64,000 nucleotides of DNA from Bacteroides salyersiae WAL 10018 = DSM 18765 = JCM 12988 (lineage in GTDB: Bacteria; Bacteroidota; Bacteroidia; Bacteroidales; Bacteroidaceae): positions 742,693 to 806,692 of the forward strand of contig NZ_KB905466.1 of NCBI RefSeq assembly GCF_000381365.1, given 5' to 3'. The notes beneath the pieces were generated by a model that was given only the letters and a program-made list of their open reading frames with translations, did no database searches and was not told the origin of the DNA. Both the position numbers and the translations under genes were made by a program. Of the stretch, positions 16,133 to 26,200 are shown piece after piece (position 1 is the first letter of the stretch; every line of letters begins with the position of its first letter).

Positions 16133-17218
16133 ATGAAAGAGATAAAAATAACCGTTATATTCATATTGCTCTTAACGAGCTATTTGCAAGTGATGAATGC
16201 ACAAAATGTGCAGAGTAATAATCTTAAAAAACAGGAGAACCAAAAAATGAAAGATCAAAGTGAAATATACTTCGCCGGGGGATGCTTTTGGGGGACAGAG
16301 CATTTTCTGAAACAGATCGGAGGTGTTGAGAGCACCTTAGTGGGTTATGCCAACGGAAATATCGCAAATCCTACTTATGAACAAGTATGCAGTGGAAATA
16401 CCAATTTTGCCGAAACGGTGAAAGTTACCTACGATCCCCGTAAGGTAAGACTTCCCCTGTTGATAGACCTCTATTTCAAAACCATAGACCCGACCAGCGT
16501 CAACCGTCAGGGAAATGACCACGGATCACAATACAGGACCGGTATTTACTATACAGACCCGGCGGATCTTCCGGTCATACAATCAGCGGTAAAGACCTTG
16601 GCCGAGAAGTATTCCAAACCTCTCGCCGTAGAAATCAAACCCCTCGCCAATTTCTATAAAGCGGAAGATTACCATCAGGATTATCTGGATAAACATCCGG
16701 GAGGATATTGTCACATCGACCCATCCCTGTTCGATCTGGCCAAAAAAGCAAACAGCCCTAAAACAACAGCTAACCCCATTTACAAAAAACAGGATGAAGC
16801 CACACTACGTTCTACCCTTACCAGCGAGCAATATGCCGTAACGCAAAAGAACGCCACCGAACCGGCTTTCCGTAATGAATACTGGAACGAAAAACGCCCG
16901 GGCATTTATGTAGACATCACAACCGGAGAACCTTTGTTCGCTTCTACCGATAAATTCGACTCGGGATGCGGCTGGCCCAGCTTCACCAAACCGATAGAGA
17001 AATCGCTGATCGAAGAAAACATAGACACTTCTCACGGTATGAGACGTGTGGAAGTCCGCAGTAAAACGGGAGACGCTCATTTAGGACATGTATTCACGGA
17101 CGGTCCTGCGGACAAAGGCGGATTACGTTACTGCATCAACAGTGCTTCTCTCCGCTTCATCCCCAAAGAAAAAATGCAAGAAGAGGGATACGGTGAGTAT
17201 TTGAAGCTATTGCCTTAA
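16133..17218 (+). CDS. msrAB: Bifunctional peptide methionine sulfoxide reductase MsrA/MsrB
   Basis: It repairs oxidised methionine; MsrA reduces the S- and MsrB the R-sulfoxide. A signal peptide ([18 protein letters not shown]) sends it to the periplasm. MsrA follows, with [10 protein letters not shown] (catalytic Cys51) and [15 protein letters not shown]. MsrB occupies about 218-361, with [16 protein letters not shown], and the catalytic Cys334 in [11 protein letters not shown]. The total of 361 aa is typical for fused MsrAB. The start was chosen by the promoter at 16114-16121. A hairpin terminator follows at 17241-17273. Confidence 0.95.
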   Translation: MKEIKITVIFILLLTSYLQVMNAQNVQSNNLKKQENQKMKDQSEIYFAGGCFWGTEHFLKQIGGVESTLVGYANGNIANPTYEQVCSGNTNFAETVKVTYDPRKVRLPLLIDLYFKTIDPTSVNRQGNDHGSQYRTGIYYTDPADLPVIQSAVKTLAEKYSKPLAVEIKPLANFYKAEDYHQDYLDKHPGGYCHIDPSLFDLAKKANSPKTTANPIYKKQDEATLRSTLTSEQYAVTQKNATEPAFRNEYWNEKRPGIYVDITTGEPLFASTDKFDSGCGWPSFTKPIEKSLIEENIDTSHGMRRVEVRSKTGDAHLGHVFTDGPADKGGLRYCINSASLRFIPKEKMQEEGYGEYLKLLP

Positions 17219-17240
17219 AGCAAGCCTTATTAAAAAAGAA

Positions 17241-17273
17241 AAAGCCAGTCCTCACATGGACCGGCTTTTGCAT
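17241..17273. terminator. Bidirectional hairpin terminator between msrAB and histone-like gene
   Basis: The stem AAAGCCaGTCC / GGACcGGCTTT has a 6-nt loop, followed by T on the plus strand and preceded by A-rich sequence that becomes U-rich on the minus strand. It sits between convergent genes. Confidence 0.75.
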
Positions 17274-17291
17274 TTCTTCGTATACAGCTAA

Positions 17292-17468
17292 TTATTTTTT
17301 AGACTCTTCCAAAGATACTTTACGGAATTCTTTCATTGCTTTTTCAATTTCCAATGAAGCTTTACGAGCACGGGTTCCTGCTGCTTTGTTACCGTTCTCG
17401 ATTTGTGCATTTGCATCTTTGTTAAAGTCAGCTACAAGAGCTGCGATTTTTTCTACTAATTCTTTCAT
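17292..17468 (-). CDS. Histone H1-like small protein
   Basis: A 58-residue Lys/Ala-rich protein (MKELVEKIAALVADFNKDAN, then NGNKAAGTRARKASLEIEKA) of the type annotated as histone H1 in Bacteroides. It has no hydrophobic segment and is predicted to be a helical, nucleic-acid-binding cytoplasmic protein. The frame is open to 17534, but the TATTTTTG -7 element at 17503-17510 lies inside that extension, so ATG 17468 is correct. Its true role in nucleoid structure is inferred from the family name only. Confidence 0.88.
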   Translation of the reverse strand: MKELVEKIAALVADFNKDANAQIENGNKAAGTRARKASLEIEKAMKEFRKVSLEESKK

Positions 17469-17502
17469 GATCCTTTTTATTTTCTTCGTTAATAATGATT
17501 GG

Positions 17503-17510
17503 CAAAAATA
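17503..17510 (-). promoter_or_regulatory. -7 element of the histone-like gene
   Basis: The minus strand reads TATTTTTG followed by C. It fixes the start codon at 17468 with a leader of about 30 nt. Confidence 0.65.
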
Positions 17511-17603
17511 CATTCTTTCCCGAAATAAACGCATAAAAACAATCTTTTTTTTGAATTAATCTGCTAAAATAACGCTAAAAAAGGCGGTTTATGCTTTTTT
17601 CTT

Positions 17604-17611
17604 TACCTTTG
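17604..17611 (+). promoter_or_regulatory. -7 element giving a near-leaderless mRNA
   Basis: TACCTTTG ends 5 bp before the ATG at 17617, so transcription should begin at or next to the start codon of the AlbA-domain gene. Confidence 0.65.
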
Positions 17612-17616
17612 CAATC

Positions 17617-18258
17617 ATGAAACCACTTACAGATACCGAATACATACATACTTTAATAGCTGAAGGCGAACATCAGCAACAGGATTTTAAATTTGAAATT
17701 TCGGATGCCCGCAAGATAGCCCGCACCTTGTCGGCCTTTTCCAATACCGATGGGGGCCGTTTGCTCATCGGCGTAAAAGACAATGGAAAAATAGCCGGTG
17801 TACGCTCGGAAGAAGAGAAATATATGATAGAAGCGGCCGCCCAACTCTATTGCCTGCCGGAGGTGCATTATACCATGCAAACATTTCATGTTGAAGGACG
17901 CAATGTATTAATCGTTCAAATAGATAAAAGTGATAAAAAGCCGGTGTATGCCAAAGATGAAACCGGGAAACCACTGGCTTATATCCGTATTAAGGATGAG
18001 AACATCCTGGCGACTCCCATACACCTCCGCGTGTGGCAACAGAGTGGCAACCCGGCAGGAGAATTGATACAATATACCGAACGGGAGCAACTGCTTCTCG
18101 ACTTGCTTGAAAAGAATTGTTCGCTTTCATTGAACCGGTATTGCCGCCAAGCTAAAATTTCACGTCGGGCTGCCGAACATTTGCTGGCCAAGTTTATCCG
18201 GTTCGATATCGTGGAGCCGGTATTCGAAAATCATAAGTTCTATTTCAGGCTGAAATGA
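17617..18258 (+). CDS. AlbA_2/Schlafen-type domain protein with C-terminal winged helix
   Basis: A soluble 213-aa protein. The N-terminal AlbA_2 domain shows EHQQQDFKFEISDARKIART, SAFSNTDGGRLLIGVKDNG and AYIRIKDENI, the normal order for this family. The C-terminal 70 residues form a winged helix (REQLLLDLLEKNCSLSLNRY ... ISRRAAEHLLAKFIRFDIV). Such proteins are commonly annotated as putative transcriptional regulators or ATP-binding proteins. The target is unknown. Confidence 0.85.
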   Translation: MKPLTDTEYIHTLIAEGEHQQQDFKFEISDARKIARTLSAFSNTDGGRLLIGVKDNGKIAGVRSEEEKYMIEAAAQLYCLPEVHYTMQTFHVEGRNVLIVQIDKSDKKPVYAKDETGKPLAYIRIKDENILATPIHLRVWQQSGNPAGELIQYTEREQLLLDLLEKNCSLSLNRYCRQAKISRRAAEHLLAKFIRFDIVEPVFENHKFYFRLK

Positions 18259-18416
18259 AGCCTCTCCCCAACCCTCTCCGTAGGAGAGGGGGCTGAGTTA
18301 GTCTTGTGACAATTTTACAGTAAGCTGTGTACCAAGTATACTATTGATTGGCTGAGTTAGTCTAAATAAGAGTATCTATCTGCCCCCTCTCCTCCGGAGA
18401 GGGCTGGGGAGAGGCC
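18259..18416. repeat. MITE-like inverted repeat (CCTCTCCCC-type arms)
   Basis: Arms of about 35 bp at 18259-18293 and 18381-18415 are inverted copies, and each arm also contains its own small palindrome (ccctctcc...ggagaggg). Between them the word GGCTGAGTTAGTCT occurs twice (18291-18304 and 18350-18363). The GC-rich arms contrast with the AT-rich surroundings. This resembles REP/MITE-type intergenic elements. It directly follows the stop of the AlbA gene and could also end its transcript. Confidence 0.75.
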
Positions 18417-18487
18417 TCTTTTTTATCAGAAATGAATATAACATAAATTGCAGAATACGAATAGTTGGTGTAAATCAACTTATTTAG

Positions 18488-18495
18488 TACTTTTG
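18488..18495 (+). promoter_or_regulatory. -7 element of the 211-aa hypothetical gene
   Basis: TACTTTTG followed by C, about 55 bp before ATG 18551. Confidence 0.6.
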
Positions 18496-18550
18496 CAACC
18501 GGAATACGAAATTCATAATTTATAATCTTAAAATTGTAATTCATACATAT

Positions 18551-19186
18551 ATGGGCATATTTGCTGACTTATTCAAGAAAAAAGCCGATGCCAACGGAAA
18601 GGCGGTAGGTAATGTAGAAGATTTCGTGTCACTGACACGCGTATATTTCCAATCGGTAATTGCCGTAAATCTCGGTATCACCAATATCCGCTTCCTGCCG
18701 GATGTAGCGCAATTCAAACGTCTGTTTAAGATACCGACCCAGGGCGGCAAACTGGGATTGGGCGAAAAAAGCGCTGCCCGCAAAATGTTGATGGAAGATT
18801 ATGGTATCAATGAGTCATTCTTCAAAGAGATAGATGCTTCCATTAAGAAAAACTGCCGTACACAGAACGATATACAGGCTTACCTGTTTATGTATCAGGG
18901 ATTTTCCAACGATTTGATGATGCTGATGGGTAACCTCATGCAATGGAAATTCCGTATGCCGTCGATATTCAAAAAGACACTGCGCGGAATGACAGCAAAG
19001 ACTGTGCACGATGTATGTACAAAAACCGTATGGAAAGCAGACGATGTACACAAAACCGCAATGGCCGTACGTCAATATAAAGAAAGGCTCGGCTATTCCG
19101 AAGAATGGATGACAGAATACGTTTATAACATCGTTTTGCTGGCCAAGAAAGAGCCCAAGCATAAAAATGAAGATACAAAAGCATAA
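18551..19186 (+). CDS. Conserved-looking hypothetical protein, 211 aa
   Basis: I do not recognise the family. It is a soluble, Lys-rich, mostly helical protein starting MGIFADLFKKKADANGKAVG, with no signal peptide or membrane segment. Notable segments are FVSLTRVYFQSVIAVNLGIT, a Met-rich stretch (SNDLMMLMGNLMQWKF) and a basic tail ending KHKNEDTKA. It is monocistronic: a good -7 element lies upstream and a strong hairpin terminator (19243-19272) downstream. Confidence 0.8.
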   Translation: MGIFADLFKKKADANGKAVGNVEDFVSLTRVYFQSVIAVNLGITNIRFLPDVAQFKRLFKIPTQGGKLGLGEKSAARKMLMEDYGINESFFKEIDASIKKNCRTQNDIQAYLFMYQGFSNDLMMLMGNLMQWKFRMPSIFKKTLRGMTAKTVHDVCTKTVWKADDVHKTAMAVRQYKERLGYSEEWMTEYVYNIVLLAKKEPKHKNEDTKA

Positions 19187-19242
19187 ATGTAACCCAGAGT
19201 GTTAGAAAATAAAAAATAACTGTAAAATAACGTGGTGACATA

Positions 19243-19272
19243 AAAGCGGAGGAGAAATTCCTCCGCTTTTTT
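19243..19272 (+). terminator. Rho-independent terminator
   Basis: The stem AAGCGGAGGA / TCCTCCGCTT with a short loop is followed by a run of seven T. It ends the transcript of the 211-aa hypothetical gene. Confidence 0.85.
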
Positions 19273-19329
19273 TATTATATTTATAAGCAAATAACATGCC
19301 AATTTAACAATTGTAAAAAATAATAGCTT

Positions 19330-21426
19330 ATGAAACAAAAGAAAATGCTAACTCTCACCCTTTCTCAACTTAAACAACTATACCAACAAGAGCTACCGGA
19401 ACTTTACCAACTGGCTAATGAAACCACTAACGAAACGGACTTCAAAAACAACCTCGATAAATTCCTGTCTCTCCATCCACAAGCAGAAAGCAATACGGGT
19501 AAGCAAATTCGACTCCTTATCAATTACGACGGAAGAAGTATCCACGAACTTTCAACAGAACAAGACATGCCGGTGCAAACCTTTTCATTACTCCACCGAT
19601 TCCTTACCGGAAATCTGGAAAACACCGACATGGCCACAGATTTATTCATCGACCTGTTCTACCTGTTCAAAAGACTTGAAATGACGGAAATCCCCCTCCC
19701 CTCTCCGCAACGGATAAAGAGCCGTACCGAACGCTGGCCTACGGGACTGAACGAGGAAGTGATGGAGATCCGTGCCCAAAACAAGGAACGGATACTGCAC
19801 ATACTGATCCAGAAGATTGAAAACAGAAAATCCGGTTCCACCCGTTTCCGGTTTGACGAAGGACTCAGTTATGACGAAAAATATCAGCTCGTCAGCCAAT
19901 GGTGGAATGATTTTCGTTTTCACCTGTCGATGGCAGTAAAAAGCCCCACTGAACTGAATCGCTTTTTGGGGAATTCTCTTTCCAGCGAAACGATGTATTT
20001 GCTGTCGCGCGCACGCAAAAAGGGTATGCCTTTCTTCGCTACCCCCTACTACCTTTCACTGCTCGACATCACCGGTGACGGATATAATGACGATGCCATC
20101 CGCAGCTATATCCTCTATTCTCCCCGCTTGGTAGAGACATATGGCAACATTCGCGCCTGGGAACGGGAAGATATCGTAGAACCCGGAAAGCCGAATGCTG
20201 CCGGCTGGCTATTGCCGGACGGGCACAACATCCACCGCCGTTACCCGGAAGTGGCTATTTTGATACCAGACACGATGGGACGTGCCTGCGGCGGACTTTG
20301 TGCCTCCTGCCAACGTATGTACGACTTTCAAAGCGAACGTCTCAACTTCGAATTCGAAGCGTTGCGTCCCAAAGAGAGTTGGGACAAAAAATTACGCCGC
20401 CTGATGGGGTACTTTGAGGAAGACACCCAATTGCGTGACATACTGATTACCGGAGGGGATGCCCTGATGAGCCAAAACAAAACATTGCGAACGATACTGG
20501 AAGCCGTCTACCGAATGGCCGCCCGCAAGCGAAAAGCCAACCTCGAACGGCCGGAAGGAGAAAAATATGCCGAATTGCAACGGGTACGTCTCGGCTCCCG
20601 CCTGCCAGCCTATCTGCCCATGCGCATCAATGACGAATTAGTAGAGATTCTCCGGGAGTTTAAAGAAAAAGCGTCTGCCATCGGAGTGAAGCAGTTCATC
20701 ATCCAAACCCATTTCCAGACACCACTGGAAGTTACCCCCGAAGCACGGGATGCCATCAGCAAGATACTTTCTGCCGGCTGGCTGATTACAAACCAATTGG
20801 TCTATACCGTAACAGCTTCCCGACGGGGGCATACGACCCGGTTGCGCCAAGTGCTCAATTCATTGGGAGTGGTGTGCTACTACACTTTCTCAGTAAAAGG
20901 TTTCAATGAAAACTATGCGGTGTTCACTCCCAACAGCCGTTCTCTGCAGGAACAACATGAAGAAAAGATATACGGACAACTCACCTCCGAGCAGGCTGCC
21001 GAGCTATATACCCTGCTCGAAAATGGAGAAGACACGGCTACCCGTATCCGCCGTTTTATGAGAAAGCACCACCTGCCATTCCTCGCTACCGACCGAAGCG
21101 TACTCAATCTGCCTGCCATTGGCAAAAGCATGACATTCAACCTAATAGGTATCACAGAAGACGGTAAGCGTATCCTTCGCTTCGATCATGACGGAACACG
21201 CCGCCACAGCCCCATTATCGATAAAATGGGACAGATCTATATCGTAGAAAATAAATCGCTCGCCGCTTATCTCCGGCAATTAGGAAAAATGGGAGAAGAT
21301 CCGGAAGATTATGCCACTATCTGGACGTATACGGAAGGCAAAACGGAACCACGGTTCAGCTTATACGAATATCCGGAATTCGACTTCCGAATCACGGACA
21401 AGATGAGCAATCTGGAGATTGGATAA
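19330..21426 (+). CDS. KamA-family radical SAM protein (lysine 2,3-aminomutase-like)
   Basis: A 698-aa radical SAM protein of the KamA branch. The cluster motif CGGLCASC (Cys320, Cys324, Cys327) is followed by ILITGGDALM, and the barrel continues with LPMRINDEL and FIIQTHFQTPLEVTPEA. The N-terminal 300 residues extend beyond classical lysine aminomutase (about 420 aa), and a C-terminal segment (about 560-698) is also extra. Known KamA enzymes use PLP as well, but I cannot place the PLP lysine with certainty. The substrate is unknown. It is a single gene ending at a block of hairpins before the convergent SusD gene. Confidence 0.85.
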   Translation: MKQKKMLTLTLSQLKQLYQQELPELYQLANETTNETDFKNNLDKFLSLHPQAESNTGKQIRLLINYDGRSIHELSTEQDMPVQTFSLLHRFLTGNLENTDMATDLFIDLFYLFKRLEMTEIPLPSPQRIKSRTERWPTGLNEEVMEIRAQNKERILHILIQKIENRKSGSTRFRFDEGLSYDEKYQLVSQWWNDFRFHLSMAVKSPTELNRFLGNSLSSETMYLLSRARKKGMPFFATPYYLSLLDITGDGYNDDAIRSYILYSPRLVETYGNIRAWEREDIVEPGKPNAAGWLLPDGHNIHRRYPEVAILIPDTMGRACGGLCASCQRMYDFQSERLNFEFEALRPKESWDKKLRRLMGYFEEDTQLRDILITGGDALMSQNKTLRTILEAVYRMAARKRKANLERPEGEKYAELQRVRLGSRLPAYLPMRINDELVEILREFKEKASAIGVKQFIIQTHFQTPLEVTPEARDAISKILSAGWLITNQLVYTVTASRRGHTTRLRQVLNSLGVVCYYTFSVKGFNENYAVFTPNSRSLQEQHEEKIYGQLTSEQAAELYTLLENGEDTATRIRRFMRKHHLPFLATDRSVLNLPAIGKSMTFNLIGITEDGKRILRFDHDGTRRHSPIIDKMGQIYIVENKSLAAYLRQLGKMGEDPEDYATIWTYTEGKTEPRFSLYEYPEFDFRITDKMSNLEIG

Positions 21427-21439
21427 TATACGATAATAC

Positions 21440-21534
21440 TGCTTATGCATACCGGTGATCGTAAGCAGGGTACTTACCTCCGCTAAGCACCGTCCATACC
21501 GCCTGTATACACCGTGCTTAGCGCTCTTAAGTAC
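21440..21534. terminator. Two stacked hairpins between convergent genes
   Basis: The first hairpin pairs CTGCTTA (21440) with TAAGCAG (to 21469). The second has arms 21470-21491 and 21512-21534 (GTACTTAcctcCGCTAAGCAC against its inverse, one 4-nt internal loop). No U-tract follows, so this may be a structural barrier or an RNA-stabilising element rather than a classical terminator. Confidence 0.6.
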
Positions 21535-21611
21535 CGTTCTGAGGAAAGCTTTGCACGGTGCACAAAAACCGGGGTATTCCCTCACTCTATATGCCCGTTT
21601 TCAACCACTTT

Positions 21612-23198
21612 TCACCAATTACGGCCGGTATCCCACCAAAGTCTTGTTCCGGCATTATCTTCTTCTCCCAAAGCATCGACCAATGCACGGTATTGGCTTT
21701 CGTTTTCTGTGATCAACGAACCGGGAAAATTCAAGCGACGGATCATAGTCTCCGTATCGATACAACCGTTCTTGCTATTATTAAACCGCACCGGGAAAAG
21801 ACGCGGATAGCCCGTACGACGCTGTTCGGCCCATGCTTCACAACCCTCGGGAAAGATAGCCAGCCACTTCTGAGTTATGATCTTCTCCAGTTTCACCTCG
21901 TCATCGGCCTCCTCTATCCAGCGTGGGGATACCAGACAACGGGCTTCTATATTATTCTCGGGATCATAGACATCTATAAAGTCAGAGGCCACTTTATCGC
22001 TGTTGAGATATTCATCCACTTGGGTAACATTGTGTTGTTGGAAAGAGACAGTTACCCCGTTCTCATAACAATCACTCTCCTCTTCCGAAGTCCAACCACG
22101 TAAAGCAGCTTCCGCACGGAGAAACCAAACTTCTGCCGCAGTCATCAGAACGGCATCCGTAGCCTGAGTGACAGTAAGCTTCGACAAGACATTGTAACGG
22201 TTGTGAGCAAAGCAAGTGCCTTGACGAATCCCTCTGTATTCTTGTTTCAACTCATCAGCCGAACAGTGTGTAAAATAGGATTTCCTCCGGGGATCATCGT
22301 AACCATTCATGATAGATTCCATCGAAGCACTCATATACGTTTCTTTCCATACAAGGTTCAACTCGCCAAGCGGATTGCTATAACCGCCCTGAGTGGAGAC
22401 AGCAGCCTGCTCATCAGAGGTTTCAAAAACACCGTACGAATTTTCGAATGCCTTCACAAATTCCATGCGCGCCTTATCAGGAGATACCACCGCCAAACGC
22501 ATGGCAAGCCGCATTCGCAGAGAATTGGCAAACTTAATCCAGGAGGAATATTCGCCATCCAGCAAAATGTCGAAACGCGCAAATTCGGAAGCGTCCGGTT
22601 TCCGCTCTATATAATCGGCCAATGCCGTTACTGCCGTATCCAGTTCAAGAAAAAACTCATTGTATACTTTCTCCTGGCTATCCGGCAGATATTCCCCTTT
22701 AGGATCGGCAAAATTGGTGTACACAATCGGGCCGTAATAATCGGTCACACGGTGCATGACCGCCACCTTCAATATTTTCGTTATACCGAAAAAAGCCGGT
22801 TGCCCGGTACGGGTAAATTGTTCCGACTGGTAGATCTGAGGGAAAACATAAGCATACGTATGTCCCCACATCGCACTGTTCCAACCATCTTGCAGATTAT
22901 AATCCGAGTTATGGCTACCCCCATTCAGTGGTTTGGCATCGTGCATATATCCGCTAAACATATCCGCGTTCAGATTTTGTATCAGTTGGAAAGGCCAGTT
23001 TTTCCCTTTACCGTAATCATAATTAAAATAAATGCCCTGCTGGATAATTCCCAAACGGATGCCATGATCGTTATTATCCACTTTCAGGTCTTCATCCGTA
23101 ATGCCGGCCAAATCGGTATTGAACTCTCTAAAACCGGAAGTACAGGAAACAAAGAAACCGCCCAGCACTATAAATAAAAATACCATGTCCTTTTTCAT
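21612..23198 (-). CDS. SusD/RagB-family outer-membrane lipoprotein (SusD-like_2 type)
   Basis: The surface glycan- or nutrient-binding lipoprotein partner of the SusC-type transporter encoded just upstream. A lipoprotein signal peptide ends in VSCTSG (lipobox Cys19). The body is helical, typical of SusD-like proteins: FRTGQPAFFGITKILKVAVM-type TPR helices and a C-terminal QKWLAIFPEGCEAWAEQRRT motif, which is the hallmark of the SusD-like_2 branch. Length 528 aa. It follows the SusC gene by 16 bp in the same operon. No degradative enzyme is linked, so the ligand is unclear; it may be non-carbohydrate. Confidence 0.9.
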   Translation of the reverse strand: MKKDMVFLFIVLGGFFVSCTSGFREFNTDLAGITDEDLKVDNNDHGIRLGIIQQGIYFNYDYGKGKNWPFQLIQNLNADMFSGYMHDAKPLNGGSHNSDYNLQDGWNSAMWGHTYAYVFPQIYQSEQFTRTGQPAFFGITKILKVAVMHRVTDYYGPIVYTNFADPKGEYLPDSQEKVYNEFFLELDTAVTALADYIERKPDASEFARFDILLDGEYSSWIKFANSLRMRLAMRLAVVSPDKARMEFVKAFENSYGVFETSDEQAAVSTQGGYSNPLGELNLVWKETYMSASMESIMNGYDDPRRKSYFTHCSADELKQEYRGIRQGTCFAHNRYNVLSKLTVTQATDAVLMTAAEVWFLRAEAALRGWTSEEESDCYENGVTVSFQQHNVTQVDEYLNSDKVASDFIDVYDPENNIEARCLVSPRWIEEADDEVKLEKIITQKWLAIFPEGCEAWAEQRRTGYPRLFPVRFNNSKNGCIDTETMIRRLNFPGSLITENESQYRALVDALGEEDNAGTRLWWDTGRNW

Positions 23199-23214
23199 CT
23201 ATCCACCCTCCGTT

Positions 23215-26200
23215 TTAAAAGTCACACTTAATACTGAATCCCAAGCTACGCGTAGTGGGCATTCCATAAACATCGATCCCTTGATTGTCATTTCCGGTAG
23301 AGAGTACCAGATCCGGATCAAAAGGCGCTTTCTTATAGAAAAAGAAAAGATTGCGCCCCACAAAAGAGAGCTGTATTTCATGAAAGATCTTCATCTGTTG
23401 TATCCAGTTTGCCGGCAAGCGATAACTCAACGAAAGCTCCCGCAAACGAATATTCGTGGCATCATACATATAATATTCCGTCACACCGGCACGTCCGCCG
23501 ACTACATTCTTATAAAACCTCTTCACATCCTCTATACGACGGCCTTCCAAAAGGACATATCCGGCATCCCGGGCATCGGCCGTGGCTTTGGATACCCCAT
23601 ACATATCCATATCCGCCTGTGTCTGCGAAAGAATATCTCCGCCATACCGCCAATCGATCAGACAGTAAAGACTGATTCCTTTATAAGAAAGAGTATGGCT
23701 CCACCCCATAGAGAAAACCGGATTGGCATTTCCCACTTTTACCGTATTCCCGTCACCCTCCACCTGCGGCAGGCCTTTGTTGTCTCCGTCGGTTTCATAA
23801 ACGATATTTCCCTCTGCATCACGCACGAATGCCTTCCCGTAAATATCACCGATGGAACCACCTTCCACCAACTTCATGGCATAACTCGAGGAAAAGCTGG
23901 TAGGCCCGTACACAAACTCTTTCAATTTCTCATGCAATTCGATAATTTTATTCTTATTGGACGAAAAGTTCAATGTAGTTTTCCACATAAAATCCCTGTT
24001 CATCACCGGAGCAGCATCCAATGTCAACTCCCATCCTTCGTTCTGTATATTGCCGGCATTGACATAGCGGTATGCAAACCGATCACCGGAAAGAGCCGGC
24101 AACTTGAAGAACTGGTTACGGGTATTCGTGCGATAATAAGTGGCATTGATGCCTAAACGGCTTTGCAGAAAACGCCATTCCGTCCCCACTTCTACAGAAT
24201 AAGTCATTTCCGGTCTCATCTCCTCAAAAGGAGCGGCATCATTTGCCTGTATTCCTCCACCGGCCACTACATGCGAAACAGAATTGGTGATAAACAAAGG
24301 AATATCATTCCCCACCTTACTGTATGCCCCACGCAATTTTCCAAAAGAGATCCATTCGGGTAAAGCCATCCATTTGTTGAAAATAAAAGAAGCACCGACC
24401 GAAGGATAAAAAAAGCCGCTCTTCTCATGTTTCGTAAAAGCAAGCGTCGAAGCCCAGTCATTACGGGCCGTCACGTCGATAAAGACGCTTTCCTTATATC
24501 CCAATTGTGCCGTGGCAAATACAGATTGCAGTTGTCTGTGTGCATCGATCCTCTGATCAAGCACAGCGGCACTGTTCATCAGGATATTGGCCAAAGTAAA
24601 GACATTGGGGTATTTCAATGAGGCCGTTTTTGAATCATAACGGGTGGAATTCACCACCTTATCATTGATGCTGCCACCGATAGCGGCATCCAACGAAAAA
24701 TCATTCCATTGTTTCTTTACAGTGGCCATCACATCGCCATAAAGCAATACTTCCTGATAATCCATCTCAAGATACCGCCCGTTCACACCTGCCAAAGCCG
24801 GAGCGGTAGACGCATAAAACTTCTGCCGTAACTTATCACCTATATAATCCATATTACCGCGTGCCTGAATGTCCAGCCAATCGGTTACTTTCACCCGCGC
24901 CGATAAAGAAGCGATCACCCGTGCACGGGTATCCTTGCTCTGAATCCGGTTTACAATCCAGTAAGGATTCTGCTCGAAGTCGTCAGAAGGCGCATGCCAG
25001 TTCTGCACATTCAACTTACGGTCTTCATCGTACACCTCAAAATTATCGCGATAATAAGAAAGGTCTTCACCACGCGGAAAACGATATAATCCCACAAGCG
25101 GATTCATATAAAATCCTCCCGGAACCGGTTTGTTTTCCACTACCTGCCGCATGATATTTACATTTCCATCGAGTTTCAAACGGCCGTTGAACAGTACGGA
25201 AGTCTCCCGCAAATTCAAATTATGCTTCGATAACCGGTTTTTATCGACAATACCCCGCCCGGTAGTATTGGCATAAGAAAAATAATTTTGCAGTTTCTCA
25301 TTCCCATGACTCACAGAAAGGGAAGTAATAGAGGTAAAACCGGTACGAAAGAAATCATTCAGATGATCTTGTTCAGGCAATGCTTCCTGTGCTCCCCAAC
25401 TATCCACACCATCACTAACGCCATAGCGATTCTGCATTTCGGGAAGACTGAAAGCCTTATCAATAGTCAGACTGGTAGAAAAAGAGATTTTATGTGCGCC
25501 CGTACTCCCCTTTTTGGTCGTTATCAGAATCACGCCATTGGCCGCTTGACTTCCATACAAAGCTGCTGCCGGTGCACCTTTCAATACAGTAATGCTCTCC
25601 ACGTCTTCCGGATTCAAGTTGGAAATGCCATCCCCCCCGTCACGATTGCCCGCATCAGCAGTCCCGCCAATAGCCGAATAGGCCTGTTCGGAAGTGGAAT
25701 TCAGCATCGGCACTCCGTCTATCACATACAGTGGCTGATTATCACTGACCACCGAACGGATGCCACGAATGCTGACCTTAGCCGAAGCCCCCGGACCGGA
25801 AGAGTTTTTACTTACCTGCATACCCGCCGCCTTTCCGGCCAAAGCGGTAATCATATTCGTCTCTTTTACCCGGTTCAACTCATCACTCTTCAACTGCATG
25901 GCCGAATAAGACAAAGATGAAGCCTTCTTTTCAATGCCCAATGCAGTCACAATCACGTCATCGAGCATCACCGCATCTTCTTGCAATACGATCTTGAAAT
26001 CCGTTTTTCCAGATACGGGAACCTCTACGCTTTCATATCCTAAAAAAGAGACCACCAAAGTAGCATCCGGATTTACGAGCAAAAGAAATTCACCGTTCAC
26101 ATTGGTCACTGTTCCTTCCGATTCTCCTTTTACCTTAATAGTAGCACCAACCAAAACATCACCTTTGGAGTCGTATACCGTCCCGCTTATCTTTTTTTTT

